Source: Nothophaeocryptopus gaeumannii (lineage: Eukaryota; Ascomycota; Dothideomycetes; Mycosphaerellales; Mycosphaerellaceae). From it: 64,000 bases of DNA. The stretch lies in assembly GCA_031771865.1 (NCBI GenBank), contig JASISA010000026.1, positions 1,550,001-1,614,000 on the forward strand, written 5' to 3'. Within the stretch, counting starts at the first letter, position 1; every line of letters starts with the position of its first letter. The translations under genes and the position numbers were made by a program. Of the stretch, positions 1-10,112 are shown in pieces. The notes beneath the pieces were generated by a model. It was not told where the DNA came from, ran no database searches, and was given only the letters and a program-made list of their open reading frames with translations.

Positions 1-1232
1 AGATCAAAGGCGATGCCATTCACCTTACTGGAGACCTCAACTCCACTGTCGATATTGAAATTATCGGTGGTGCGCCGCAAACGGTCAGCCAAGTGAGCTT
101 CAATGGTAAAGATGTGCAGTTCAAGCAAAGCAGCTGTGGAACTGTCAGTGCGACGGTCGCATACACGAAGCCAAGTTACAAAGTTCCAGACCTCTCTTCA
201 GTGAGCTGGAAGGTGCTTGACAGTCTGCCAGAGATACAGACAAGCTACGACGACAGCAAGTGGCCATCTGCATATTTGACATACAGCAACAACACAGCCA
301 GGAACTTGACCACGCCCACATCACTCTACGCAAGCGACTATGGCTTCCACACTGGCAACGTAATCTATCGTGCACACTTCACTGCGTCTGGAAACGAGTC
401 GAACATTTACCTTGCAACCCAAGGTGGATTTGCATTCGCCCAATCCATATGGCTGAACAATGAGTTTGTGGGATCATTCTATGGCGGTGACAAGTACTAC
501 AATTGGAATCAGACTTACACACTACCCTCGACCACTGCTGGCGAGAAGTATTTCCTGACCGTACTTTTGGATACCATGGGTCTTGATGAAGATGGCGGAG
601 CGGGGTCCAGCGAGATGAAGAACCCACGCGGTGTATTGGACTACAACCTCGCCGGTCATGCGAAGTCGGATGTTACTTGGAAGCTCACCGGCAACCTCGG
701 TGGCGAAGACTACCATGATCGAACTCGCGGCCCTCTCAACGAGGGTGGGCTCTACGCCGAAAGGCAGGGCTACCACCTCCCAGGGGCACCAGCAAGCTCA
801 TTCAATTCAAGCGCTTCAGGACCAGCCGGAGGTATCTCAGCGCCAGGCATAGCTTTCTATACTACCACGTTCGATCTCAACATTCCCGATGGCTACGATA
901 TTCCGATTGCGTTCTCCTTTGGCAACTCGACTACGAACTCGACTGGGTACAGCTCGCATGTCACCTCGTACCGGGCACAGCTTTACGTCAACGGATATCA
1001 GTACGGCAAGTATGTGCACAACATTGGTCCGCAAGATGTCTTTCCAGTGCCGGAAGGCATTTGGAACTACCACGGCAGCAACTATGTGGCTGTGAGTCTT
1101 TGGGCTCTTGAGAAGAGCGGAGCTAAGATTGATGGATTCAAGCTCGTGGCCGGGCCTGAGATCCAGAGCGGCTTTGGCAAGGTTGCATTGAGTCCCTTAA
1201 CGGGCTGGGAAAAGAGGGCCGCAGCGTACTAA
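1..1232 (+). CDS. GH35 beta-galactosidase, C-terminal part (5' end outside window)
   Basis: The frame is open from base 3 to the stop at 1230-1232, giving about 409 residues of a protein that begins upstream of the window. The sequence matches the C-terminal jelly-roll domains of fungal family 35 beta-galactosidases, which hydrolyse terminal non-reducing beta-galactosides. Recognisable blocks are NIYLATQGGFAFAQSIWLN near base 400, and GPLNEGGLYAERQGYHLPG at about 731-787. Fungal GH35 enzymes are usually about 1000 residues and secreted, so the catalytic TIM barrel and signal peptide should lie upstream. There are no introns in the visible part. An apparent start at 93 is a GTG inside the frame and is not a real start. 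Confidence 0.9.
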   Translation, partial: IKGDAIHLTGDLNSTVDIEIIGGAPQTVSQVSFNGKDVQFKQSSCGTVSATVAYTKPSYKVPDLSSVSWKVLDSLPEIQTSYDDSKWPSAYLTYSNNTARNLTTPTSLYASDYGFHTGNVIYRAHFTASGNESNIYLATQGGFAFAQSIWLNNEFVGSFYGGDKYYNWNQTYTLPSTTAGEKYFLTVLLDTMGLDEDGGAGSSEMKNPRGVLDYNLAGHAKSDVTWKLTGNLGGEDYHDRTRGPLNEGGLYAERQGYHLPGAPASSFNSSASGPAGGISAPGIAFYTTTFDLNIPDGYDIPIAFSFGNSTTNSTGYSSHVTSYRAQLYVNGYQYGKYVHNIGPQDVFPVPEGIWNYHGSNYVAVSLWALEKSGAKIDGFKLVAGPEIQSGFGKVALSPLTGWEKRAAAY

Positions 1233-1325
1233 TGACGATCTGACGAAATGACGGTTTGATGCCTGCAGTGGCCATCCAAAAGACAGCTTTAAGTGCCCCT
1301 CTATTTCTTTCAATCTTCGAGTCGT

Positions 1326-2156
1326 CTACATCTGCGCCGAGACGGCGTCAGATCCAGAGCATCTTACATGCTTCCTTGTGAACTCAATGATCCTGTTCAT
1401 ATCTTCCTCCCTCTTCGGAATATCATGCCCACCAGCATGTTTCAAAAACTCGGAATCCTTACACACACGAATGAGACTCTCACTCCTCTCACTAGAAACC
1501 AGAGGATCCTGCTCGCCAATGACATGCAGCGTGGGAACATCAATCCCCGGCTCGTAGATACTATCATACTCCGAGAACTTGGCTCGAAATCCAGAGAAAA
1601 TCACACCAGCTTGCGGCGTCACAGCCGCCCTGCCTTGCAGACCCAATCGTTTCCGCAGAGCATGATCGGCTTGTTTTGGCTGTAGTAAAGCACAAAGAAT
1701 CCCAGCAAAACAAGCCCCCTGCGAAAACCCCCAAACCGCATGCACAGGTCCCTCGCGATTCAAATACTCTCCCAGATACTTCAGACTCTCCTCCAATCCT
1801 ACGAATGAATCTCGTGCGTACCACCACGCGCGATGGCCGGATGTCCCAGAGCATAGCACGAGATCTGACCAAGCTTGATTCGCGGGTTTGGCCATGTCCA
1901 TTTGAGAGGCTATGTCGACTTTATGGGGGCCATCTGGGAAGAGGAAGTCGTATTCAGGGAGGGAGGTTACTAGGCGGCGGATTTGATGAGAGTGCACGGT
2001 GCCGTTTGAGGTGAAGCCGTGGAGGCAGAGTATGCGGAGTTTGGAGGTCATGTCGTTAGGATTGACATTGGTGGTTGAGATTAATGGAGAGTGAGACATG
2101 GATGGATGAATGGCCGAGGTGAGAGTCGGAGTAATGTTTTGCCGGGTTGGTGCCAA
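1326..2156 (-). CDS. FSH-family serine hydrolase
   Basis: A 276-residue alpha/beta hydrolase of the fungal serine hydrolase (FSH1/OVCA2-like) family. The family signature LRILCLHGFTSNG lies at residues 41-53. The nucleophile elbow GFSQG is at 144-148 (Ser146), the probable acid is Asp218 in GEQDPL, and the catalytic His is His245 in GGHD. The order and spacing fit an intact catalytic triad. Relatives include esterases and the LovG-type thioesterase that releases polyketides, but no biosynthetic genes lie next to it, so the substrate is unknown. The start at 2156 is an ATG; the next in-frame ATG at 2051 (MTSKLRIL) begins directly before the hydrolase core and may be the true start, because the first 35 residues are low-complexity. 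Single exon. Confidence 0.88.
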   Translation of the reverse strand: MAPTRQNITPTLTSAIHPSMSHSPLISTTNVNPNDMTSKLRILCLHGFTSNGTVHSHQIRRLVTSLPEYDFLFPDGPHKVDIASQMDMAKPANQAWSDLVLCSGTSGHRAWWYARDSFVGLEESLKYLGEYLNREGPVHAVWGFSQGACFAGILCALLQPKQADHALRKRLGLQGRAAVTPQAGVIFSGFRAKFSEYDSIYEPGIDVPTLHVIGEQDPLVSSERSESLIRVCKDSEFLKHAGGHDIPKREEDMNRIIEFTRKHVRCSGSDAVSAQM

Positions 2157-2874
2157 GGATGAGGTTGGAGATTTGGATCTCTGGTGGGTGACGATTCAAT
2201 CTCTCTTGAACTACCTCTCACCTTGCTGTCGAGAAGATTTGGCAAAGTCACAGAGCACGGCGTCCTGGATTTGACTCAATGAGAAGATCAAGCGCAGCTC
2301 TTACCCACCATGGCACACTCAGAGGAAGCTACCGCTTTCTCAGACGGCCGTCCAGCTGCATAACAACGAACAAAATCGGACGCGATATGCACAACCAGCA
2401 GACCATAGAGCATCGCGCACAAGCTGTCTTCAACTTCGTGTGCCACTTGGCGTTAGAGGGCAACTAATTCGCGGCGAAGGCGATGGAAGAAGTTCGAGTA
2501 GATGAAAGGCAGTGCGTGAATGCGAACGCGACGTCGGGGCTGGATTCCCCCCGATCAACAAGCCGAACCGGCCGAGTGGCAGCAGAGCAGAGCAGAATGG
2601 AGACTCTCAGCTGGTCAAAACCAGTGTTCGGAAGGATTCGTCTCAACATCTAGGCTGGGCGACGTCCGTATGTGCAGTCTCGTTCCAGAGGGAAGCCTTT
2701 CATGTACATGACAACTTCTCGTACGAAAAGGCTTCACATCGGCCGACCAACGCCGAAGGCAGGTATATTCACCCAAGTGGCGCCGCGTTCGACGAATGCG
2801 AGACTGCAAAGTTCGTCCGAGTTGATATACAGGTGCCTAACGATCAACTGGATAAAAGAGAGTCGACAAGTAAC
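2157..2874. other. Intergenic region between divergent genes
   Basis: This is the shared upstream region of the FSH hydrolase (minus strand) and the small protein starting at 2875 (plus strand). A frame in phase with the plus-strand gene is open from 2512 but has no ATG before 2875, so I treat it as 5' leader. I see no other gene. Confidence 0.5.
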
Positions 2875-3425
2875 ATGTCTGGTCTCTACTCAATACCTTC
2901 ATCAATATCAACGACATCACTCGAAGAACATCTTCCTCCTTACGATTTGCGATCCGATCAAATTCAACTATCAATGGACAATAAGCAACAACTACCTCCT
3001 TACATTTCCACTTCATCACTCAGCCACATGTCCCAAGAAACCCTCAAGCAGGAGATGACGCTCACGGGGTAAGCTACACCACCCCACTCCTGATCATCAC
3101 CGACTAACCATCCACCAGCGAGCAACCCCAAACCCCCTCAGAAACCCCCTTCCTCGACAACATCCTCAGCGATCCACGCACCAAAGCCCATCTCCTCGCC
3201 CTCAGCTCCGCATTGGCCGATGCAGCAAACAACAAGTCCTCAGCCAAGGCCTCCGCCGAAAGCGTCACGTCCATCCTGACGGAAATCATGAAGGATATGA
3301 GGGCGTCGAAGAAGAGTGGCGAGTGGAGTAAAGAGGATAAGAAGACCATGAAGAAGGAAGGCAAGATTCTTGGGAAAGCGTTGAAGAAGGATATGAAGGT
3401 TGCGTGGAAAGGTGTGGAAGCATGA
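2875..3425 (+). CDS. Small lysine-rich hypothetical protein (2 exons)
   Basis: Exons 2875-3068 and 3119-3425 give 166 residues. The 50-bp intron has a GTAAGC donor, a CTAAC branch site and a CAG acceptor, and splicing joins the frames exactly (the Gly codon is split). The N-terminal third is rich in Ser/Thr/Pro and repeats the peptide LPPY twice. The C-terminal half is a predicted helix rich in Ala then Lys (GEWSKEDKKTMKKEGKIL and onward). No catalytic motif, signal peptide or membrane segment is visible. I do not recognise the family. The ATG at 2875 is the only Met codon in the frame before the exon's conserved-looking part. Confidence 0.65.
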
Positions 3426-3553
3426 GCTTGCAGTGTGAGGATGTGATATGGTGACTAATGACTATGAATCTTGGGTATTGAGAATCAATCTCTTCTTTCT
3501 CTTGTGAATGTAAACTTACAGCTCCTTACCACATTCCTTCCCTCCTAATTTCG

Positions 3554-5184
3554 TTAGATGACTGTTTTCCACTTCGACTTCCCATCCAACCGAATCTTAT
3601 TCTCATACCCCAGCTCCCTTTGTCTCTGTTCAACAGTCCAATGCACGTTGGGCGCCTTATCCTGAGCACATCGATATCTGCCATGGTTCACGGTCACCTT
3701 CTTGACCCAGTCGTCGGCTTTCTTGTCCCACACGCGGACCTTCACAGGCCAGACTTCAAGTATCCACCAGCCCTTGGCTTGGACTAGCTGATCGTTGATA
3801 TCGCACAGTGCATCGAAGTGGTCTTCACACGCTTCGGGCGTCCAATCGTCATGGAACTCGTGTGGGTCTTCGTCTTTATGGAGCTGGACGTGTTGCATGC
3901 CTTCAGGTTCTCTGTGGTCGATGGGGCGGAGGACTGAGGAACGTCTTTGAATGGGTGCAAGCTGACCCTTCGCGTACTTGTCCTTCATCTCTGGCGGTGG
4001 TCTGATGTCGTGTGGCCTGTGAAGCTTATTGTAGATTGGCCATAAAGTATGGACGTCAACTCCCTCCTCTGCCAGTCGAGGCGCCTTGAAGATAATCCCA
4101 GTATCGCACTCAAAACATTGACGGATCATCCATCTGAGTGGAATTTGCGCAAGCTGATGTCGCACTTCGTTCTTGACCGCTCCTCCACCGACGTCCGCAT
4201 GGCATCCTGCGAACCATACTTCAAGTACATCTGTTTCGAAGATGTTGGGATCTTGGCTTTTCTCTTCTGCAACGACTTTCCATTTTTCGCTGAAGCTGTC
4301 TTTAGCTCGAAATCGACAGACCTTGAACTTAGCTCGGCGCTCGTCGATGGCCATGGCGTGTCGAAAGAATCTGGCTTTGTTCTTCGGTGTGCTACTGAGC
4401 GGGAGCTGACGGGGAATGAAGCCAACACTGTTCACTGTTGTTCGAGACCTTGTCAGCATCCAGTGATCAACAAGCACACATACGGAGATGACGTACCGCT
4501 GTCAAAGACACCGATGAAGTAGATGTTGACATCGACACAGAATGTCCTCTTGAAGTCCTCGCTCATCTTCCAGCCGTTATCTGTGTCGTCTTTATAAAAT
4601 TGATATGCGAAGGGCACTTGAGAGCTGTTGTGTGCTGGGAGAAGGCCGACTTTGTGTACCATTCCAGCAAGACAACGCGCAGTGTATGCGCCGCGTGAGA
4701 AGCCGAAGAGGTGGATCTTGTCGCCCAGATGGTAGTTTTGCATCAAGAACCGATACGCATCGCGAATGTGCACACCGAGACCGCTGCCAACAGCCATATC
4801 GAAGCCTGCATTTATGCCATTGGAAAGGCCACCACCATCGTATGTTCCGATTCCCGACTGGTAGTACATAATCTGCGCGGGGTCGGATTTCTTCAAGCAG
4901 CGTACGAGGTGTACGATTGAGCTGTTGTCTGCATCGAATTGGTCGCCTGTCCCATCTAGACACACTATGATGTTGCGGCCCTCGTATTTGTAGCCGTTCG
5001 CATCCTTGGCAGCTCGAATGTTGCGAGGCACTTGATGCACTTTGGGCTCTCCGTTGCTCATTCTGCCTTCTTTCTCGATGCCATTGGCCTGCGGCAGGTG
5101 TGTGGAAGACACCGCGGGATAAAAGCGTTCACTTTCGTGATCGTTCATTCTTGCTGGTAGAATGTTGGGTGTAGGAGCAGACAT
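3554..5184 (-). CDS. DUF2235 (Tle1-type) alpha/beta hydrolase
   Basis: Two exons, 5184-4497 and 4434-3554, give 522 residues. The 62-bp intron (4435-4496) has donor GTACGT, a CTGAC branch and a CAG acceptor, and restores the family block DSVNSVGFIPR across the junction. DUF2235 is the T6SS Tle1-like phospholipase catalytic domain, common in fungi. The signature LDGTGDQF is at about residues 76-83, and the nucleophile elbow GFSRGAY at 161-167 (Ser163). The likely catalytic Asp is in the VFDSV segment at the splice junction. The fungal substrates are unknown; esterase or phospholipase activity is inferred from the family. No signal peptide is seen, so it is probably cytosolic. Confidence 0.9.
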
Positions 5185-6273
5185 AGGAGAATTAGCGGTA
5201 AGAAGAGCTGATGGTGAAGGGCGAGGTCAAGGAAAAAGAACGCAGGTAATACAAGCTCACTCCTCAACGCGTAACGTGCCCTGCAGCTTCTTCGACGTCG
5301 TTGTGCTTCTGGTATCACGACGGTGACAGACGCCATGTCGTCGATCTGCAGCATGGAGTGCACCGGTTCGCTCGAGGCGCCTCCCACCGCGCCGTGCTCC
5401 TCCCAGCGGTCCGCTGCATGTCTCCCACACGGTCGGCTACTGTCTCGTTGGATCCAATGGAAGATGGTGGATTTGAAAACTGATCGACAGTGTACAGTAG
5501 CATCGCGGTGGCTTTTTGGGAAAATTGGGTCCGCGGGGGTGTATCCGGCGATCAGCTTGGCTTTGATCTATTTGGGATAATGCAGATATAGTGGTGTAGA
5601 TCGACAATGTTGCACGTACTTTGGGAAAGCACAGTTGGTATGAGAGTAGCTGGACGTGGATGTGTAGAAGAGGAAGAGATGCTTCTCAAGCAGAGGCGTG
5701 GTGAAGGCGAAGGTGCTAGGAGAGAGAAAGAAACAGGGAGCTCCTTGAAGAGCATCGGTGGTCGGAAGGTGAATGACCGAGGCCTTGGCATCAACGATGT
5801 TTTAGCTTCCTACAGTGGTTCCTTCAACTCTTCATCGCCAATGATATTACACCTCTCCATCCTTGGTTTTGTGCTTGTTTCACACGGCAAGAAGATACAT
5901 TTTGTTGACTTCCATGCCCCCTTCTCCACTCGAAGCGAGGTTCACCAGCTCATTCGTTTTTGTTGACAGGGTAACCACATAAAGCTGGATGATATGCAGG
6001 TAAGTGAATTATGATGACTAGAGAACCTCCTCCGTACGCTTCCAGAGCAGCATTTAATACCAGTGCGCGCCTGGCTTCTGTTGCTGCCTCCCTATTCCCA
6101 CTCATGTCTGGCTCGGAACCTGTTCTTTTGGCCGTGATGGCATTTGTCCCATAGGTAGCTTCTCCCACGGCCATCCAGGCCTTGGCGCGCTAGAGGAAAC
6201 AAATCCAGGGGCAACCTCACTGCCGCTACCCTCTACAGTAATCGACCACACGACAGTGCCATTCCATCATTGA
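5185..6273. other. Intergenic region, 1.1 kb
   Basis: This is the divergent upstream region of the DUF2235 hydrolase and the SET-domain gene. Open frames here (for example 5607-5966 plus) are compositionally poor and resemble no protein I know. I see no gene, repeat or RNA. Confidence 0.5.
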
Positions 6274-7215
6274 ATGATCGAAATTCGCTCAGCCGGCGTC
6301 AAAGGACTCGGTATCTTTGCAAACAGGTCCATTTCAAAAGGCACGAGAATTCTTGCTGAGAAGCCATTGTTCACGATCCGCTCCGAAAAACAGGCGTTCG
6401 CAGCTTCGCGGAGACTTTCCGATGGCGATAGGGACAGCTTGCGAGCACTCTCCGTCAATCCGGGAAAGCGTTCAGCGATCCTGAACTGGACGGAGGCTGT
6501 CTGGCATGCTCTTGCTCCCGAGTCTGGTTATGGCGGGAAGAAGACCGACCTTGTGAGGCCGTTCTGGACCAGTCTTTCCAATTATCCGGCTCTGCTTGGG
6601 GCTTTCCGCAATAACAACTTCGACATTGGCAGAGGCGAACAAGCAATCTTCGGAGACATTTGCAGAATCAATCATGCTTGTATACCAAACGCGCAAGGAA
6701 ATTTTAACAAAGCCCTCGGAAAGTTCACAATACACTCGGTTCAGTCTATTGCTGTTGGAGATGAAGTCACAATTAGTTACCTGGGCGAGCACGGCGCTCT
6801 CAAAGAGCATCGACAAGGCCGGTTGAAGCAGCAGTACGGATTCTTGTGCGACTGCCCGGCTTGTGATGGGACGAGCAAGCGTGGGCAGAGTGGCGAGGCG
6901 AAGCGAATGGAAATGCAGGCGAAGCTTCATGCCTTTGCTGAGAGCGCCGATGAGAAACGAGGGTTGCCAGAACTTCTTCGTGAAGAGCTCAACCTGATGA
7001 AGGAGTGGATCAGTATGTACGAGAATGAAGGTATTGCTGGTCGGGAGCTTGCAACCATGTGCCTCGCTGCTGCAGAGTTAGCTAGCAAGCTTCAGCAAAA
7101 GGACGACTTACGCAAATACGCCGAGAAAGGTCTACAACTCGAGAAGGAATGCCTTGGCACGGACAATGAAATGTTCGGAGAGACTGCAGAGAGATACAAA
7201 AAGCTTCTTAAGTGA
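6274..7215 (+). CDS. SET-domain protein (SMYD/Set5-like class)
   Basis: A single-exon gene of 313 residues that begins at its SET domain. The N-terminal SET motif GVKGLGIFANR is at residues 8-18. The NHxCxPN cofactor-site motif is at 133-139 (written NHACIPN here), followed by GDEVTISYL at 162-170 with the catalytic-site Tyr, and a post-SET cysteine cluster CDCPAC at 192-197. The helical C-terminal third resembles a TPR-like tail. The family transfers methyl groups from SAM to protein lysines. Many small fungal SET proteins of this form lack a known substrate, so the target is not predicted. The ATG at 6274 lies directly before the SET-N motif and gives a complete domain. Confidence 0.88.
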   Translation: MIEIRSAGVKGLGIFANRSISKGTRILAEKPLFTIRSEKQAFAASRRLSDGDRDSLRALSVNPGKRSAILNWTEAVWHALAPESGYGGKKTDLVRPFWTSLSNYPALLGAFRNNNFDIGRGEQAIFGDICRINHACIPNAQGNFNKALGKFTIHSVQSIAVGDEVTISYLGEHGALKEHRQGRLKQQYGFLCDCPACDGTSKRGQSGEAKRMEMQAKLHAFAESADEKRGLPELLREELNLMKEWISMYENEGIAGRELATMCLAAAELASKLQQKDDLRKYAEKGLQLEKECLGTDNEMFGETAERYKKLLK

Positions 7216-7531
7216 TCCCTGTGGCATTCAAAACGCCACTGCATCCACAGCCAGGATATCATTACTCGATCTTGGTTTTTGTTTTGATACACTGAAGGAG
7301 CAGAGAGACTCGCTTGTTAGAGAAGCTACAACTTCGATGACGATTTTGGTCGTCTCACTATACCCAACGCACGCCACAATCGACCCCATCCGCGCTCAGC
7401 GTTGTCATCAACTGGCGGACTCTCCTTCTGCTGGCTCACATGTGGCTCTACAGCCTGGGTTTGCTCGCTAGTCAGTCTTTTGCTCACAATAAGCATGGAC
7501 ACCTCGGACTCATGCAGCGGAGATTCGAGAC

Positions 7532-8089
7532 TCACTTTGACTTGGCAGTGTATGCAGCAATCAGATCCATGAGCGCAGGGCTCAGACAATCGTACGATTC
7601 CAGACCCAGACTCTTGAATTTGCTTCGCACCTCGCCCATCTTGTTCGGATCAAAGCCTTGCTCAATGATGCTGCTGACGAACGCAGCGAATTGGGGCTCC
7701 TGCCATCCGTCCTCCCGACTCAGCTCCACATGCACGAAATCCAGGCCTTTGAATGGATGGTCCTTCACAATGCGCCCGAACATGTGCACACCACACTCCT
7801 TGCAGGCATTGCGTTGGATTGGAGCATTCGAATCGATGATATGGAGCTTGTGGGCATTCGCGGTAATCGAGAGGTTGTCCACGGGTACGACGCCGACGAC
7901 CGAGAAGAGAGCACCAGATGGCTTCCAGCACTTCGAACAGCCGCAGGCGTGGTTGTGCGCGACGTTGCCCTTGATGTTGACCTTGACTTTGTTGTTCACG
8001 CAGTAGCACTCCAGCTCGCCACCGGGAAAGTCGGTCTTGCCTCTGTTCAACCCATTGTTGATCAAAGGATGGAGGTTGAGGTAAGACAT
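7532..8089 (-). CDS. GFA-type S-(hydroxymethyl)glutathione synthase-like zinc protein
   Basis: A 185-residue protein of the glutathione-dependent formaldehyde-activating enzyme (Gfa/CENP-V) family. Members condense formaldehyde with glutathione for detoxification, although many fungal members are uncharacterised. The zinc ligands are all present: Cys28 and Cys30 (ECYC), Cys49/51/54 (HACGCSKC) and Cys96/99 (ACKECG). This is the spacing of the two zinc sites in the family, and the length matches. Start at an ATG; single exon; stop at 7532. No alcohol dehydrogenase class III or S-formylglutathione hydrolase gene is adjacent. Confidence 0.9.
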   Translation of the reverse strand: MSYLNLHPLINNGLNRGKTDFPGGELECYCVNNKVKVNIKGNVAHNHACGCSKCWKPSGALFSVVGVVPVDNLSITANAHKLHIIDSNAPIQRNACKECGVHMFGRIVKDHPFKGLDFVHVELSREDGWQEPQFAAFVSSIIEQGFDPNKMGEVRSKFKSLGLESYDCLSPALMDLIAAYTAKSK

Positions 8090-9425
8090 TGGGCACCGGA
8101 TGCTCGTTGTCGAAATCTTCGAATTGGCCGTTTCGTGTTCTGCGGTCTCGATGTACCAGCTGAAAAGGTCGCAGATTCAACTTTTCTCGATTCAAAAGAC
8201 ATCGCGACTTCATATGCGGTGCTTTTCGACCCATTGCTCTGTAGCAGGGGTCGTTGCGGGGTCGTTGCGTGCGTCCGAGATGGAGCAATTGCAGGGATGT
8301 CAAAACTCGACCAAGCATATGACAGGTCTCCGTATGGATGCAATTTCCCCTCTCATGCTCAGCTTGCTACCTGCTGAGATGAAGAGGGGATGTCGTGACC
8401 GGATGCCCAGGCGTTGCGAGTGCGGATGCGGCATGCCGGACCCGGCTCGAGCTCACATACCGGATCCAGGAGGAAAGTCCTGGTCCTAAAAATCCCGATA
8501 TGCTGCTTGCGCGATACAGCCCTTACAACGGCTGTGATTACGTAGGACATGTTGAGGACGGCTAGAAGTCCGATCACACCAGGCAAGTTGAGTGTTTGAA
8601 GTTGTTCATGTTGGTAGCCCCATCAGGAATGCACAATAGCTTGCGACTCCTACTATGTTCCATCGTGAGATCTCGAGCGGGCATCACCCACACGGAACAT
8701 CGACACACAGGGCTTCTTCGAGCTTCGGCTGTTCATGAGCGTGAGTTGCATGTCTGTCGGCAGGAAAGCAAGAGGAGTACATTACCTGATCGGTGTCAGG
8801 ACACTGACTGCAGAATGATTTGATAATCCGAATCATACAAGCCGATGGACATGCTGTACCACTGCAATGTTGGCCATGGATAGCTTCAAGGAGGATGGGA
8901 CGAAGGGGTGAGGTCTCGTTAGACTCATTCTATATGTAGGCGATCTAGTGACCTTAATGGACGGTACTTGACCGGGTACCTCGTGGTTGGCATTTGGCGC
9001 CGACGTCACGATTATACTCTCTCCTCTTTCATGAGACGCATGACGACCGAACTGCAGAACGTGTTTGTATCATGGAATCGGGAGCTGAATAGGAGTAGCT
9101 GACTGATAATTCGCTACGAAGCGAGCAGCTCGATTAATCCCTGCAAATGTTCAAGTTCATGATTTGTCCGTCTCAGAACAGATTGCACTCATCATGGCGG
9201 CTGAGAGAATTCGATAAGATCAATTCAGACTGCTCTTCGTTTCAGACTTAAAAATTTGTAATTCTCCAGATCTGTAGAAATCGATATTCACTCAACCCAT
9301 GCACGAGCGGGCCGTAGCCGAACTTTGTGTCACAACAATTTGCAACTTCAGCTTCATGCCACCTCCGGATTGTAAACATTGTCAGAGCCTTTCAGAAAGA
9401 AATACAATCCAGAACATAACACACC
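8090..9425. other. Intergenic region, 1.3 kb
   Basis: It lies upstream of both the GFA gene (minus) and the small membrane protein (plus). Plus-strand frames at 8100-8489 and minus frames at 7662-8318 are shadows or unsupported. A short hairpin (CCAGGA / TCCTGG) sits at about 8465-8483. I see no gene. Confidence 0.5.
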
Positions 9426-9897
9426 ATGGCCACAAGATCCCGCTCCTCAAACTCCCGCGGCGAACTCCTCATCGACCCAGCTCCTCCAAACCCCCCTCCA
9501 TCCACGGGCGGTAACTTCTCAACCTCCCCAATCCTCACCTACACGTCCCGCGGATTTTGGCTCCTCGCCTTCGCCGGCATCTTCTTCCGCCTCACACAAC
9601 ACAGTCTCCACGCGCGCTTGGAGATCCGTGACATCATCGAGCTGGTGGGCGGTGAGCTGTTATGGGTGATTTTCGGAAAGTATATTGGGGAGGAATCGAT
9701 TCTGATTTGTCATTTGACGGCGGCGGCGGTGTGGTGGGGGATTTGTTGTCGGTTTGTTAGGAAGGACAATCAGGAGGAGGGGAAGGGAAAAGAAGGTAGA
9801 AGGTAAGGACTTTTCCGTTTCCTCGAGGAAAGCAGGTGCGTTGAGTTTGGGTATTGACTGTTTTGTGTGTTGCAGTGAGGAGAGGAAGGCGGATTGA
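9426..9897 (+). CDS. Small membrane protein, hypothetical (2 exons)
   Basis: The ATG at 9426 has a good context (CACCATGGC). Exons 9426-9802 and 9876-9897 give 132 residues. The 73-bp intron has donor GTAAGG and acceptor TTGCAG, and changes the end from GKEGRR to GRSEERKAD. The unspliced frame would end at 9806. A Pro/Ser-rich N-terminus is followed by hydrophobic segments at about residues 43-56 and 73-103, then a charged lysine/glutamate-rich tail facing one side. I do not recognise the family, though the size and two-helix layout suggest an organelle membrane protein (inference). Confidence 0.6.
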
Positions 9898-10112
9898 GCT
9901 AAGCAAGGGGTGAGAACATCCTTGCGACTATGCGATGGACACGAACTACTCCAAGAGGAACTCAAGATTGCGACCTTTGACGACTACGCCACCTGTATGG
10001 CGTCGCGGGGCGTGCGAGGGTCACACGATACCAAACACTGTCGCCGGTCGATACGTAGAGGATACGAACGCAAATGCTCGATACCTGCTTCAACACGATG
10101 CAAGAAAAACAA

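Noticed and set aside
4049..4522. 157-codon plus-strand ORF
   Set aside because: Shadow of the DUF2235 hydrolase on the other strand.
5607..5966. 119-codon plus-strand ORF between divergent genes
   Set aside because: Low-complexity Glu/Arg run and no recognisable domain; more likely leader or promoter sequence.
8465..8483. Short perfect hairpin
   Set aside because: Six-base arms with a short loop are expected by chance and no gene end is nearby.
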